DNA of 64,000 bases, taken from the NCBI RefSeq assembly GCF_011601275.1, contig NZ_JAAOLY010000008.1, forward strand, positions 1 through 64,000, read 5' to 3'. Position numbers and translations under genes: made by a program. Source of the stretch: Janthinobacterium lividum (GTDB lineage: Bacteria; Pseudomonadota; Gammaproteobacteria; Burkholderiales; Burkholderiaceae_D). Shown here piece after piece: positions 1 to 9,359 of the stretch (positions are counted from its first letter, which is position 1; every line of letters starts with the position of its first letter). Under the pieces are notes generated by a model. The model worked only from the letters and a program-made list of their open reading frames with translations. It was not told the origin of the DNA and searched no databases.

Positions 1-584
1 GAGACAGTGTTGGAATTGATCGCGGGCACCTTGCCCAGCGGTTTTTTCGGCACGAGTTCCGTCGCCAGCTTTTTCTTTTGATCTTCCGGCAATTGCTGGT
101 ATTGCTCCCATTGCGCGGTTTTTTGACCCGGATCAATCTTCTTCGTGCGCGTATAGTTTTCGCGCACGAGGCGGCGTTGTTCCGGCGTCAGCTTGATCCA
201 TTCGCGCATGCGGTCATGTACGCGGGTTTGTTCGTCCGGCGTCATCGAAGCAAAACGGCTGGCGATATCGAGCCATTTCTGCTTGCGCAGCGGTTCCAGC
301 TTGTTCCATTCGCCCGCCAGCGGCTGCAGGGCTTCCTGCTGCGCGCGCGACAGCTTGTTCCACGATGGATTCTCGCCAGCCTTCGGCGTGCCGCCCTTGC
401 CTGCCGTGCGGGGCGAGCCGGGCTTGACGGCCGGGGCCGGCGCCACCACGGGCGCGGCCGCCACGGGAGGAGGGGGCGGCGCGGCATGTTGCTGCGCGCC
501 TACCCAGGCGGCGCCCGCCAGGGCGCAAGCACCCAGGCCGATGCCGCCAGCCAGCCAGCCTTTGCGTACGCTCGTGCGTGCCAT
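1..584 (-). CDS. DUF3106 family exported protein (C-terminus outside window)
   Basis: The minus strand reads from an ATG at 584 to the window edge, about 194 codons without a stop. An N-terminal membrane or signal segment (about residues 8-28) is followed by a Pro/Ala-rich linker. Then come the repetitive helical WNKLxxxQQxALxPL and LTPEQRRLVRENY motifs typical of DUF3106. The ATG directly abuts the TAA of the upstream DUF3619 gene, so it is the third gene of the sigma-factor operon. Function is unknown; the location suggests a periplasmic or envelope role tied to that regulator. The C-terminus is missing only because the window ends. Confidence 0.8.
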   Translation of the reverse strand, partial: MARTSVRKGWLAGGIGLGACALAGAAWVGAQQHAAPPPPPVAAAPVVAPAPAVKPGSPRTAGKGGTPKAGENPSWNKLSRAQQEALQPLAGEWNKLEPLRKQKWLDIASRFASMTPDEQTRVHDRMREWIKLTPEQRRLVRENYTRTKKIDPGQKTAQWEQYQQLPEDQKKKLATELVPKKPLGKVPAINSNTV

Positions 585-989
585 TTATTGCTCGCGTTTC
601 GTCAGGTAGGCGTTGAAGCCATGGTCCATATAGGCGGAGAGCGGCAATTCGTCCGACAGCACGGCGGCGTCGATTTCTGCCAGTTCGGCAATATGTTGTT
701 CCTGCTCAAACTGATAGATGCCCACCAGGCCGCCGACCAGCAGCAGCAGGGGGATGACGACGCTCATGCGGCCCAGCCACGACAGCGGTTCGACAAACAG
801 GCTGCTGGCGATGCCGGCGAAGACGTCCTTGCGCACGGCGACGGCGGCGGGCGCGTCCGCCTTCTTGCGCGACAGGGCCAGCTTGCGTGCCGCTGCCAGG
901 CGATCGGTGGCCGATGCGGGCAGGTCGTCGAGTTTTTCGTTCAGTGCATGGCGCACTTTATAAGCGAAATTGAGATCGTCGGTGTTCAT
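585..989 (-). CDS. DUF3619 family membrane protein, possible anti-sigma factor
   Basis: This 134-residue protein has a soluble N-terminus and one transmembrane helix at about residues 75-93 (VVIPLLLLVGGLVGIY). A short acidic C-terminal domain follows. Length and the MNTDDLNFAYKVRHALNEKL start fit DUF3619. It overlaps the upstream sigma-factor gene by 4 nt, so the two are translationally coupled, and it abuts the DUF3106 gene. One membrane span next to a sigma factor is the usual layout for an anti-sigma factor. That role is inferred from context, since no zinc-finger motif is visible. Confidence 0.75.
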   Translation of the reverse strand: MNTDDLNFAYKVRHALNEKLDDLPASATDRLAAARKLALSRKKADAPAAVAVRKDVFAGIASSLFVEPLSWLGRMSVVIPLLLLVGGLVGIYQFEQEQHIAELAEIDAAVLSDELPLSAYMDHGFNAYLTKREQ

Positions 990-1555
990 AATTTAATTCC
1001 CTTGGCTTTCAGCGATTCGGCGAGCGTGTGGGTAGCTCTAGAGCAATGTGTTTTCACGCTACCTTCGGAGCAACCCATCGCTTCCGCTGTTTCAGCCACA
1101 TCCATGTCCTGCCAATAACGCATGAGGAAGGCTTCGCGTTGACGTGAGGGCAGTTTTTGTACCTCTGCATCAATCAAATCAAGGATTTGCGCGCGTTCGA
1201 CCTGGTCGGCCGACGATTCGGCGGCACTCGAGCCCTGTTCCGATTCATAAGTATCAAGTATATCAAAATCTTCATGCTCGTCGCCCGAGGGCTTCATGCC
1301 GGAAAATAGGCTGACCCAGGTGTTGCGAACTTTTTCGCGGCGGAAATAGTCGAGTATGGTGTTCTGCAAGATGCGCTGGAACAACATCGGCAGCTCGGCG
1401 GCCGGCTTGTCGCCGTATTTCTCGGCCAGCTTGATCATGGCGTCCTGCACGATGTCGAGTGCCGATTCTTCCTTGCGGACCGCGTAGGCGGCCTGCTTAA
1501 AAGCGCGCCGCTCGACATTTTCTAGAAAGTCGGATAATTCTTTGTCTGTTGCCAT
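986..1555 (-). CDS. Sigma-70 family RNA polymerase sigma factor (ECF-like)
   Basis: This 189-residue protein has sigma region 2 at about residues 15-80 (AYAVRKEESALDIVQDAMIK, then FQRILQNTILDYFRR). Region 4 is at about 125-185 (LPSRQREAFLMRYWQDMDVAETAEAMGCSEGSVKTH split by its helix-turn-helix). Regions 1 and 3 are absent, as in ECF sigma factors. It directs RNA polymerase to a specific promoter set that cannot be read from here. It is the first gene of a three-gene operon with DUF3619 and DUF3106 proteins and is divergent from ilvB. An acidic linker (about 95-120) separates regions 2 and 4. Confidence 0.85.
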   Translation of the reverse strand: MATDKELSDFLENVERRAFKQAAYAVRKEESALDIVQDAMIKLAEKYGDKPAAELPMLFQRILQNTILDYFRREKVRNTWVSLFSGMKPSGDEHEDFDILDTYESEQGSSAAESSADQVERAQILDLIDAEVQKLPSRQREAFLMRYWQDMDVAETAEAMGCSEGSVKTHCSRATHTLAESLKAKGIKL

Positions 1556-2051
1556 GCGGTATGGGGATCTTAGCGGCTGCGGGGTGCGGTGGGCGAAATG
1601 GGGGCGGGTATGCTTTTTGCAACCCCGTGCATGCTAGCAAAAAATGTGCGTTTCCGCAGGGTTTTTGCACGACGTGCGGGCGAAATGGCCTTTCGGCCGA
1701 CATTTTCCTTGACCATAATGGTGCAACGCGATAACGTATGGGACGCTTTGAACACCCCAAAGCCCTATGGTCAGGTCGCGACCGGCACACAAGGCCATCC
1801 GCGGCAAGACGCGCTTTCATTTGTAGGCAGTTTGTTCTAACCCGCGCCACAAGCGCGAGCGGTTCGTACAGGCGCCACAGAAACTCCGGCCAAACGAGTT
1901 GCGTTAAGCGTTGTTTTGTAAGGTATCTATGGGTGCCCAAAGAAATGTCGTGACCGCATGAAAAGGGAAGCAGGAGCACTGTCGCGCACGGCGAACTTCG
2001 TCAGGAAAGAACATCCGATCAATCTCCAATGGACCTTGAAAGGAATGTTTC
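1556..2051. other. Intergenic region between sigma factor and ilvB
   Basis: A 496-bp non-coding gap separates the divergent genes. It contains the candidate ilv promoter at 1709-1737 and then a leader of about 300 nt. Short ORFs in the leader, such as one from 1738, show no run of Leu, Val or Ile codons, so a classical attenuation peptide is not evident. A ribosome-binding sequence AAAGGA lies just before the ilvB start. Confidence 0.6.
1709..1737 (+). promoter_or_regulatory. Candidate sigma-70 promoter of ilvBHC
   Basis: TTGACC at 1709-1714 is separated by 17 nt from TAACGT at 1732-1737. It lies just downstream of a GGCC-TTTC-GGCC inverted repeat. The predicted start is near 1744, leaving a leader of about 300 nt before ilvB. 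Confidence 0.5.
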
Positions 2052-3803
2052 ATGAATACCGAAGCAAAGGGACCTGCAACAGGTTCCACAACAGGACCGA
2101 TCACGGGCGCAGAAATTGTCGTGCGCTGTCTGGCTGAAGAGGGCGTCGAGCACGTCTTTGGATATCCGGGCGGAGCCGTACTCTACATCTACGACGCCAT
2201 CTTCCAGCAAAACAAATTCCAGCATATCCTGGTACGCCACGAGCAGGCCGCGATCCACGCCGCCGATGCCTATTCGCGCAGCTCGAACAAGGTCGGTGTC
2301 GCCATCGTCACGTCCGGTCCGGGCGTCACGAATGCCGTCACGGGCCTGTCGACCGCGTACATGGACTCGATTCCCATGGTCGTGATTTCCGGCCAGGTGC
2401 CGAGCCACGCCATCGGACAGGATGCGTTCCAGGAATGCGACACGGTCGGCATCACGCGCCCCGTCGTCAAGCACAACTTCCTCGTCAAGGACGTCAAGGA
2501 CCTGGCAGCGACGATCAAGAAAGCCTTCTTCATCGCCCGTACCGGTCGTCCGGGACCCGTGCTGGTCGATATCCCCAAGGATATCAGCATGCACAAATGC
2601 AACTTCGACTATCCGAAGGAAGTCGAGATGCGTTCCTACCGTCCCGTCGACAAGGGCCACTCGGGCCAGATCCGCAAGGCCGTGCAGCTGTTGCTGCAAG
2701 CCGAACGCCCGATGATCTACACGGGCGGCGGCGTCATCCTCGCGCATGCGGCTCCCGAGCTGAACAAGCTGGTCGACCGCCTGGGTTTCCCTTGCACCAA
2801 CACCTTGATGGGCCTGGGCGGCTACCGCGCCTCGAGCGAGCAGTATGTCGGCATGCCCGGCATGCACGGCACCTATGAAGCGAACATGGCGATGCAGAAC
2901 TGCGACGTCCTGATCGCCATCGGCGCCCGTTTCGATGACCGCGTGATCGGCAACCCGAAACATTTCGCCTCGCATCCGCGCAAGATCATCCATGTGGATA
3001 TCGATCCATCGTCGATTTCCAAGCGCGTCAAGGTCGATATTCCCATCGTCGGCAACGTCAAGGACGTGCTGATCGAGTTCCTCGCGCAACTCGACGCGGC
3101 CGAAGCCAAGCCGAACGTCAATGCCTTGAGCAACTGGTGGAAGCAGATCGCCGAATGGCGTGGCCGCGAATGCCTGAAATATCCGACCTCCGACCTGGTG
3201 ATCAAGCCGCAATCGGTGGTGGAAAAGGTGTTCCAGATCACCAAGGGCGACGCCTTCATCACGTCCGACGTGGGTCAGCACCAGATGTGGGCGGCACAAT
3301 ATTATGGCTTCGACAAGCCGCGCCGCTGGATCAATTCGGGCGGCCTGGGCACCATGGGTGTCGGCTTGCCGTACGCCATGGGCGTGCAGATGGCCAATCC
3401 GGACGCCACCGTTGCCTGCATCACGGGCGAAGGCTCGATCCAGATGTGCATCCAGGAACTCGCCACGTGCAAGCAGTACCACCTGACGCCGAAGATCATC
3501 ATGCTCAACAACCGTTTCCTCGGCATGGTGCGCCAGTGGCAGGAAATCGATTACGGTTCGCGCTATTCCGAGTCGTACATGGATTCGCTGCCCGACTTCG
3601 AGAAGCTGGCCGAAGCGTATGGCCACGTGGGCATGAAAATTGAAAAACCGGGCGACGTCGACGGCGCCCTGAAAGAGGCGTTTGGCATGAAAGACAGGCT
3701 GGTATTCATGAACTTCATTACCGACCAGTCCGAAAACGTGTGGCCAATGGTGAAAGCCGGCAAGGGCCTGTCCGAAATGATGCTCGGTTCGGAGGACCTC
3801 TAA
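2052..3803 (+). CDS. ilvB: Acetolactate synthase, large catalytic subunit
   Basis: This 583-residue thiamine-diphosphate enzyme condenses two pyruvates, or pyruvate and 2-oxobutyrate, in the first common step of Val, Leu and Ile synthesis. The N-terminal pyrimidine-binding domain carries the catalytic Glu in LVRHEQAAIHAADAY. A central domain follows, then a C-terminal pyrophosphate-binding domain with the GEGSIQM...NNRFLGM metal motif. Length matches the family. The start follows AAAGGA; residues 2-18 are a poorly conserved Thr/Gly-rich lead. It is followed at 2 nt by ilvH. It is named ilvI in some annotations. Confidence 0.96.
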   Translation: MNTEAKGPATGSTTGPITGAEIVVRCLAEEGVEHVFGYPGGAVLYIYDAIFQQNKFQHILVRHEQAAIHAADAYSRSSNKVGVAIVTSGPGVTNAVTGLSTAYMDSIPMVVISGQVPSHAIGQDAFQECDTVGITRPVVKHNFLVKDVKDLAATIKKAFFIARTGRPGPVLVDIPKDISMHKCNFDYPKEVEMRSYRPVDKGHSGQIRKAVQLLLQAERPMIYTGGGVILAHAAPELNKLVDRLGFPCTNTLMGLGGYRASSEQYVGMPGMHGTYEANMAMQNCDVLIAIGARFDDRVIGNPKHFASHPRKIIHVDIDPSSISKRVKVDIPIVGNVKDVLIEFLAQLDAAEAKPNVNALSNWWKQIAEWRGRECLKYPTSDLVIKPQSVVEKVFQITKGDAFITSDVGQHQMWAAQYYGFDKPRRWINSGGLGTMGVGLPYAMGVQMANPDATVACITGEGSIQMCIQELATCKQYHLTPKIIMLNNRFLGMVRQWQEIDYGSRYSESYMDSLPDFEKLAEAYGHVGMKIEKPGDVDGALKEAFGMKDRLVFMNFITDQSENVWPMVKAGKGLSEMMLGSEDL

Positions 3804-3805
3804 TC

Positions 3806-4297
3806 ATGCGCCATATTATTTCTGTCTTGCTGGAAAACGAAGCGGGCGCCCTGTCGCGCGTGGTGGGCCTGTTCTCGGCACGCGGCTACAACATCGAAAC
3901 ATTGACGGTGGCGCCGACGGAAGACTCGACCCTGTCGCGCATGACCATCGTCACCAGCGGTTCGGACGACATCATCGAGCAGATCACCAAGCACTTGAAT
4001 CGCCTCATCGAGGTAGTCAAGGTGGTGGACCTGACCGAAGGCCAGCATATCGAACGCGAGTTGATGCTGATCAAGGTTCGGGCCGTGGGCAAGGAACGCG
4101 AGGAAATGAAGCGCACCGCCGATATCTTCCGTGGCCGCATCATCGATGTCACCGAAAAGACGTACACGATCGAACTGACCGGTAACAAGGTCAAGCTCGA
4201 CGCGTTCATCGATTCGATCGACCGCGCCGCCATTCTGGAAACCGTCCGCACGGGTGGTTCCGGCATCGGCCGCGGCGAACGCATCCTCAAGGTATAA
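3806..4297 (+). CDS. ilvH: Acetolactate synthase, small regulatory subunit
   Basis: This 163-residue regulatory partner of IlvB confers valine feedback control and stabilises the holoenzyme. An N-terminal ACT domain (MRHIISVLLENEAGALSRVV onward, about residues 2-76) is followed by the C-terminal small-subunit domain. The reading frame is open further upstream, but the start was placed at 3806: it lies 2 nt after the ilvB stop, has GGAGG at 3791-3795, and gives the conserved MRHIISVL N-terminus and family length. It sits inside the ilvBHC operon. Confidence 0.95.
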   Translation: MRHIISVLLENEAGALSRVVGLFSARGYNIETLTVAPTEDSTLSRMTIVTSGSDDIIEQITKHLNRLIEVVKVVDLTEGQHIERELMLIKVRAVGKEREEMKRTADIFRGRIIDVTEKTYTIELTGNKVKLDAFIDSIDRAAILETVRTGGSGIGRGERILKV

Positions 4298-5389
<1,092 letters not shown>

Positions 5390-5410
5390 GCAGTTGTAGT
5401 GCATCACAAG

Positions 5411-5435
5411 AAGCCGGCGCAAGCCGGCTTTTTTT
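5411..5435 (+). terminator. Rho-independent terminator of ilvBHC
   Basis: A perfect 8-bp stem, AAGCCGGC / GCCGGCTT, has a four-base loop and is followed by a T run. It lies 22 nt after the ilvC stop. Confidence 0.9.
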
Positions 5436-5499
5436 ATGCGCATCGTTTGGCAGGCAACATCCGTTACAATCAGGTCCATTCAACAATACCGTGCGCACC

Positions 5500-5949
5500 A
5501 TGCTTGTTTTTTCTAAAGTTTTTGTCGGGAATCTTCATGTGGTCAAGCGCCCCTTCCTGGTGACCATCAGCTGCTGGTTCCTGGTCCTCGGCTCGCTGTC
5601 AGCGCTGGTGTCGTCCTACCTCGGTCGCAACGATCCCGCCATGCTGGCGGGAATGGGGTACAGCGTGATTCCCGCCGAGGTGCAATACGCGATTTTGATG
5701 TTTAGCATGGGCATTAACCTGGTGGCGGCGCTGGCCATGCTGCAAAGGCGGCGTGGCGCGCGCACCGTGTATCTGGCGTGGGGCGTGCTCGATATTGCGT
5801 TCTGTCTGGCGACCTTGCCGCTCAAGATGAACGTTTTGCCTGGCGCGCTCACGTTCGCCGTCATCTGCGCCTTCCTGTACAGTCCGAAATCGAATGCCTG
5901 GTTTTCGCCACGCAAGGCGGCCAATGATGCCTGCATGACGCCAGCTTGA
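5500..5949 (+). CDS. Small integral membrane protein, unknown function
   Basis: This protein of about 149 residues has four predicted membrane segments: near residues 18-40 (LVTISCWFLVLGSLSALVSS), 62-80, 90-105 and 110-126. A short cytoplasmic tail follows. I recognise no motif. The ATG at 5500 was preferred over an in-frame GTG at 5491. It stands alone after the ilvC terminator and before an MFS gene. The topology resembles small uncharacterised four-helix membrane proteins. No function is proposed. Confidence 0.65.
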   Translation: MLVFSKVFVGNLHVVKRPFLVTISCWFLVLGSLSALVSSYLGRNDPAMLAGMGYSVIPAEVQYAILMFSMGINLVAALAMLQRRRGARTVYLAWGVLDIAFCLATLPLKMNVLPGALTFAVICAFLYSPKSNAWFSPRKAANDACMTPA

Positions 5950-6006
5950 GCACGGCTGCTTTCGTTCGCACGTTTTTCGCCCGCCTCCTGTCTTTTTATA
6001 TTCCTA

Positions 6007-6012
6007 TATAAT
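6007..6012 (+). promoter_or_regulatory. Candidate -10 element for the MFS gene at 6144
   Basis: A perfect TATAAT lies 130 nt before the MFS start, but no good -35 stands at 16-18 nt. It is reported as a weak promoter call. Confidence 0.3.
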
Positions 6013-6143
6013 CCCGCCCTTCCTTTGCAGTTTCATACTTGACTGCATCTGTTTCGGTATCTGCCGACCGCAACGCGCATCACCGCTTTCGTAGCACGCC
6101 AGGCGCTGGTTTACCAGCTGCTTGCGCAACCAGAAGGACCCCT

Positions 6144-7382
6144 ATGACCGACCGCACTACCGCCACAGTACCCATGCCGGGCACTGCCGAATCTTCCATT
6201 TCCGAACGCCTTCCCGTCCTGGCCTTGCTGGCCCTGGCCATGACGGCGTTTCTCGCCCTCCTGTCGGAAACCTTGCCGGCAGGCTTGCTGCCGCAGATTG
6301 CCCGTGACCTGAATATTTCCGAAGTCATGACGGGCCAGCTGGTAACCGTCTACGCCATCGGCTCCATCCTGACGGCGATTCCCCTGACGGCGCTGACGAG
6401 CGGCTGGCGCCGGCGCAATGTCTTGCTGCTGGCCATCATCGGCTTTTTGATCTTCAATACGGCGACGGCCCTGTCGCCCAATTATATTGTCGCTCTGGCC
6501 TCGCGCTTCGTCACGGGCATGGCCGCCGGGCTGGCCTGGGGTTTGATGGCCGGCTATGCGCGCCGCATGGTGAGCGTGGAGCAGCAGGGCAGGGCGATGG
6601 CCATTGCCATGATCGGCACGCCGCTGGCCCTGTCCTTGGGCGTGCCGCTGGGCACCCTGATGGGCGGCGTGCTGGGCTGGCGCAGCATCTTCGGCATCAT
6701 GTCGGGCCTGGCCGTGGTATTGGTCGCGTGGGTGCTGCTGGTCGTGCCCGATTATCCGGGGCAAAAGAATGGCGAGCGCCTGTCGATCCGCCAGGTATTC
6801 ATGACGCCGGGCGTGCGGCCGATTCTGGCCGTCATCGTCGCCTGGATGCTGGCGCATAACATTCTGTATACCTACATCGCGCCATTCCTGGCGCCGTCCG
6901 GCTTGCGCCCCCGCGTCGACCTGGTGCTGCTCGTGTATGGCGTGGGCTCCCTGGCCGGCATCTGGCTGGTCAGCCAGCTGATCGACCGCTGGCTGCGCCC
7001 GTTGGTGCTGGGCTGCATCGCCGCCTTGGCCCTCGTGATGGTGGCGCTGGGGTTGGCGATGGACTCCCCCATCGTGATCTATGTCAGCATGGCCATCTGG
7101 GGCATCACCTTTGGCGGTGCCGGCACCTTGCTGCAGACGGCGTCGGCGGACGCGGCCGGTGACGGCATGGACGTGGCGCAAGCCATGGTGGCGACCATCT
7201 GGAACGTGGCCATCGCGGGTGGCGGCCTGGCGGGCGGCATGCTGCTCGACGGCTATGGCGCGACATCGTTCCCATGGGCCATGCTGGCCTTGCTGCTGGT
7301 GGCGTTGAGCATCGCCTGGTGCGCCCACCGCCACAGTTTCAAGCCGGGCCGGCGCAGCGGTGGCGCAGTCGTAGGCCACTAA
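6144..7382 (+). CDS. MFS transporter, DHA1/AraJ-like efflux protein
   Basis: This 412-residue, 12-helix major facilitator has the N-terminal pattern LSETLPAGLLPQIARDL seen in AraJ-type sugar or drug exporters. It has the loop 2-3 signature (LTSGWRRRNVLL) and a Gly-rich fifth helix, LGVPLGTLMGGVLGWR. The start at 6144 follows AGAAGGA at good distance. An in-frame codon 35 positions upstream gives an unlikely polar extension. Substrate is unknown. It forms a single-gene unit in the accessory stretch between ilvC and pssA. Confidence 0.85.
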   Translation: MTDRTTATVPMPGTAESSISERLPVLALLALAMTAFLALLSETLPAGLLPQIARDLNISEVMTGQLVTVYAIGSILTAIPLTALTSGWRRRNVLLLAIIGFLIFNTATALSPNYIVALASRFVTGMAAGLAWGLMAGYARRMVSVEQQGRAMAIAMIGTPLALSLGVPLGTLMGGVLGWRSIFGIMSGLAVVLVAWVLLVVPDYPGQKNGERLSIRQVFMTPGVRPILAVIVAWMLAHNILYTYIAPFLAPSGLRPRVDLVLLVYGVGSLAGIWLVSQLIDRWLRPLVLGCIAALALVMVALGLAMDSPIVIYVSMAIWGITFGGAGTLLQTASADAAGDGMDVAQAMVATIWNVAIAGGGLAGGMLLDGYGATSFPWAMLALLLVALSIAWCAHRHSFKPGRRSGGAVVGH

Positions 7383-7520
7383 TAACATTGTTATTTATGA
7401 TGACAGTGTATTGAAATGTGAGCAGATGTGACTGGCAAGCGCATTTTGTGACGATTTGTTAATTTGCGCCACGGGAATGAATGAGGCGTTAGAATCTACA
7501 CAGTTTGACAAGTTTCTCAA

Positions 7521-7551
7521 GCGAAAGGGGTGACAAAACTGCCCCCTTCGC
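7521..7551 (+). promoter_or_regulatory. Leader stem-loop before the first SIMPL gene
   Basis: The inverted repeat GCGAAAGGGG / CCCCCTTCGC has one A-C mismatch and an 11-nt loop. It ends 36 nt before the start codon. No T run follows, so it is more likely an mRNA structure than a terminator. Confidence 0.4.
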
Positions 7552-7587
7552 TGGCTGTCAGCCACATTAACTACCTAGGAGTACCCC

Positions 7588-8343
7588 ATGACCGTGATGA
7601 AATCCGTCCTTGTTGCCGCCGCAGCCACCGTTGCCCTGAGCGCACAAGCTCAATCCCTGCCCACTTCCGGCACCCTGGTGGTCGTCCCCGCGTTTGGCGA
7701 AGTCAAGCATGTCAATGACCAGGTGGTCGCTACCCTGGCCGTCGAAGAACAGGACAAGGACAAAGCCGCGGCCGCGTCGCGTGTCAACCAGAAGATGAAC
7801 AAGGGCATCGCCATCGTCAAGCAGGCCGATCCGTCGGCAGCGCTGAAATCGTATGGCTACTACACCTATCCCGTGTATCCGGAAGAGCGCCCATTGCCGG
7901 CTGGCGCCGTTGCCAAGCCGCGTTTGCCAACGGCCTGGCGTGTCGGTCAGTACCTGGAAGTGACGACGGCCAACCTGGCGTCCCTGCCCAAAACCGTGTC
8001 GGCGGCGCAAGGCGTGCTGACCCTGAACGGCTTGAATTTCGGCCTGAAGCCGGAAACCATCCGTTTGCTGGATGACCAGCGCATCGCCGCCACCTATAAA
8101 AACCTGAACGAGCGCGTGGCCGCCATCGCCAAGGCCATGGGCCGCAACGTTTCCGACGCCGTGCTCGATACGGTGGACTTCGAAGGTTCGGGCAATTACA
8201 CCACGGAAAACCGTCCCGCCGCCGCACCGATGATGATGCGCAGCGCCAAGATGAGCGAAGACAGTACCGTCGCCGAACCGAGCTTTGAGCCGGGCGAAAC
8301 GACGCTCGATATGCGTGTCGTCGGCAAGGTCAAGTTCAAGTAG
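7588..8343 (+). CDS. SIMPL (DUF541) domain periplasmic protein, copy 1
   Basis: This 251-residue protein has a signal peptide (about residues 1-22, VALSAQAQS) followed by one SIMPL/DUF541 domain: SGTLVVVPAFGEV start, central EEQDKDKAAAASRVNQKMN, and late LNERVAAIAKAMG. SIMPL proteins are periplasmic or membrane-associated and poorly understood. TAGGAG precedes the start. The next gene is a close paralogue in the same orientation, with matching segments over nearly the whole length, so this is a tandem duplication. The acidic C-terminal FEPGETTLDM motif is shared by both copies. Confidence 0.85.
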   Translation: MTVMKSVLVAAAATVALSAQAQSLPTSGTLVVVPAFGEVKHVNDQVVATLAVEEQDKDKAAAASRVNQKMNKGIAIVKQADPSAALKSYGYYTYPVYPEERPLPAGAVAKPRLPTAWRVGQYLEVTTANLASLPKTVSAAQGVLTLNGLNFGLKPETIRLLDDQRIAATYKNLNERVAAIAKAMGRNVSDAVLDTVDFEGSGNYTTENRPAAAPMMMRSAKMSEDSTVAEPSFEPGETTLDMRVVGKVKFK

Positions 8344-8388
8344 GATTGTCAAAGTAGAAATATTTCCGCGTTAGACTGTTTTAAAAAT

Positions 8389-8409
8389 CATGGGGCTGTT
8401 GGCCCCATG
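8389..8409 (+). promoter_or_regulatory. Stem-loop between the two SIMPL genes
   Basis: A perfect 8-bp stem, CATGGGGC / GCCCCATG, has a 5-nt loop and lies 34 nt before the second copy. A T5 run begins six nt further on (GGTCGTTTTTG), so it could be a weak terminator or a leader structure. Confidence 0.45.
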
Positions 8410-8443
8410 GTCGTTTTTGCCCCATATTTTCCAGGAGAACACC

Positions 8444-9202
8444 ATGACCGTCATGAAATCACTGCTGGCTGCCGCCGCCGCTACCGTTGCCCTGGGCGCA
8501 CAAGCCCAGGCCCTGCCCACCTCCGGCACCCTCGTGGTGGTGCCCGCCAACGGCGAAGTGGTGCATGCGAACGACCAGGTGACCGTCACCCTGGCCGTCG
8601 AAGAGCAGGACAAGGACAGGGCCGCCGCCGCCTCGCGCGTGAACCAGAAGATGAACCAGAGCGCGGCCATCGTCAAGAAAGCCGATCCGCAAGCCGTACT
8701 GAAGACCCAGGGTTACTACACGTATGCCGTGTACCCGGAAACGGCGCCATTGCCGCCGGGTGTCGCCGCCAAGCCCAGAGTGCCGACTGGCTGGCGAGTG
8801 GGCCAATATCTGCAGGTAACGACGACGAATCTGGCCGCCTTGCCGAAAACCGTGTCGGCTGCGCAAGGCGTGCTGACCCTGAACCGCCTGAACTTCGGCC
8901 TGGCGCCCGCCACCATCCGCAAGCTCGACGACCAGCGCATCGCCGCCGCCTACAAGAACCTCAACGAGCGCGTGGCCGCCATCGCCGGCGCCATGGGCCG
9001 CAATGTCAATGACGCCGTGATCGACACCATCGATTTTGAAGGCTCGGGCAACTATGCGCAGCGCGCCAACGTGGCCGGCGCGCGCGCCAGCATGAGCGCC
9101 GACTCCATGGGCTATGGCGGCAACCAGGTGGCCGAACCGAGCTTCGAGCCAGGCGAAACGACCCTGAACATGGGTCTGGTAGCCAAGGTCAAGTTCAAAT
9201 AA
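8444..9202 (+). CDS. SIMPL (DUF541) domain periplasmic protein, copy 2
   Basis: This 252-residue paralogue of the preceding gene shares the signal peptide (MTVMKSLLAAAAATVALG), the SGTLVVVPANGEV strand, the KTVSAAQGVLTLN core and the FEPGETTLNM tail. The main differences are a divergent segment near residues 210-230 (QRANVAGARASMSADSMGYG) and many conservative substitutions. The start at 8444 follows AGGAG; an upstream in-frame codon would add a stretch containing the leader hairpin and is rejected. Similar length and shared signal peptide suggest both proteins act in the periplasm. Confidence 0.85.
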   Translation: MTVMKSLLAAAAATVALGAQAQALPTSGTLVVVPANGEVVHANDQVTVTLAVEEQDKDRAAAASRVNQKMNQSAAIVKKADPQAVLKTQGYYTYAVYPETAPLPPGVAAKPRVPTGWRVGQYLQVTTTNLAALPKTVSAAQGVLTLNRLNFGLAPATIRKLDDQRIAAAYKNLNERVAAIAGAMGRNVNDAVIDTIDFEGSGNYAQRANVAGARASMSADSMGYGGNQVAEPSFEPGETTLNMGLVAKVKFK

Positions 9203-9267
9203 GGCTTGAACAGGGATCAATATTGTCAGCTTGACGCCGCCGCGCTTTTCTTTGGCGGTGGCTCCTC

Positions 9268-9273
9268 TATAAT
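9268..9273 (+). promoter_or_regulatory. Candidate -10 element of pssA-leuA
   Basis: A perfect TATAAT lies 87 nt before the pssA start, downstream of a CCGCC / GGCGG inverted repeat. No convincing -35 is present at the normal spacing. Confidence 0.4.
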
Positions 9274-9359
9274 GACAACATCGGCAGGCGCATGCCGTGA
9301 CAGTCATGCGCCTGCCATCTGGCACCGATTCCCCCGCAGTACACAAGATATGGAACAAC

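Noticed and set aside
1744..2051. Leader peptide for ilv attenuation
   Set aside because: No short ORF with repeated branched-chain codons was found.
2019..3626. Long minus-strand open frame opposite ilvB
   Set aside because: It is a GC-driven shadow of ilvB with low-complexity His/Asp/Arg composition and no family likeness.
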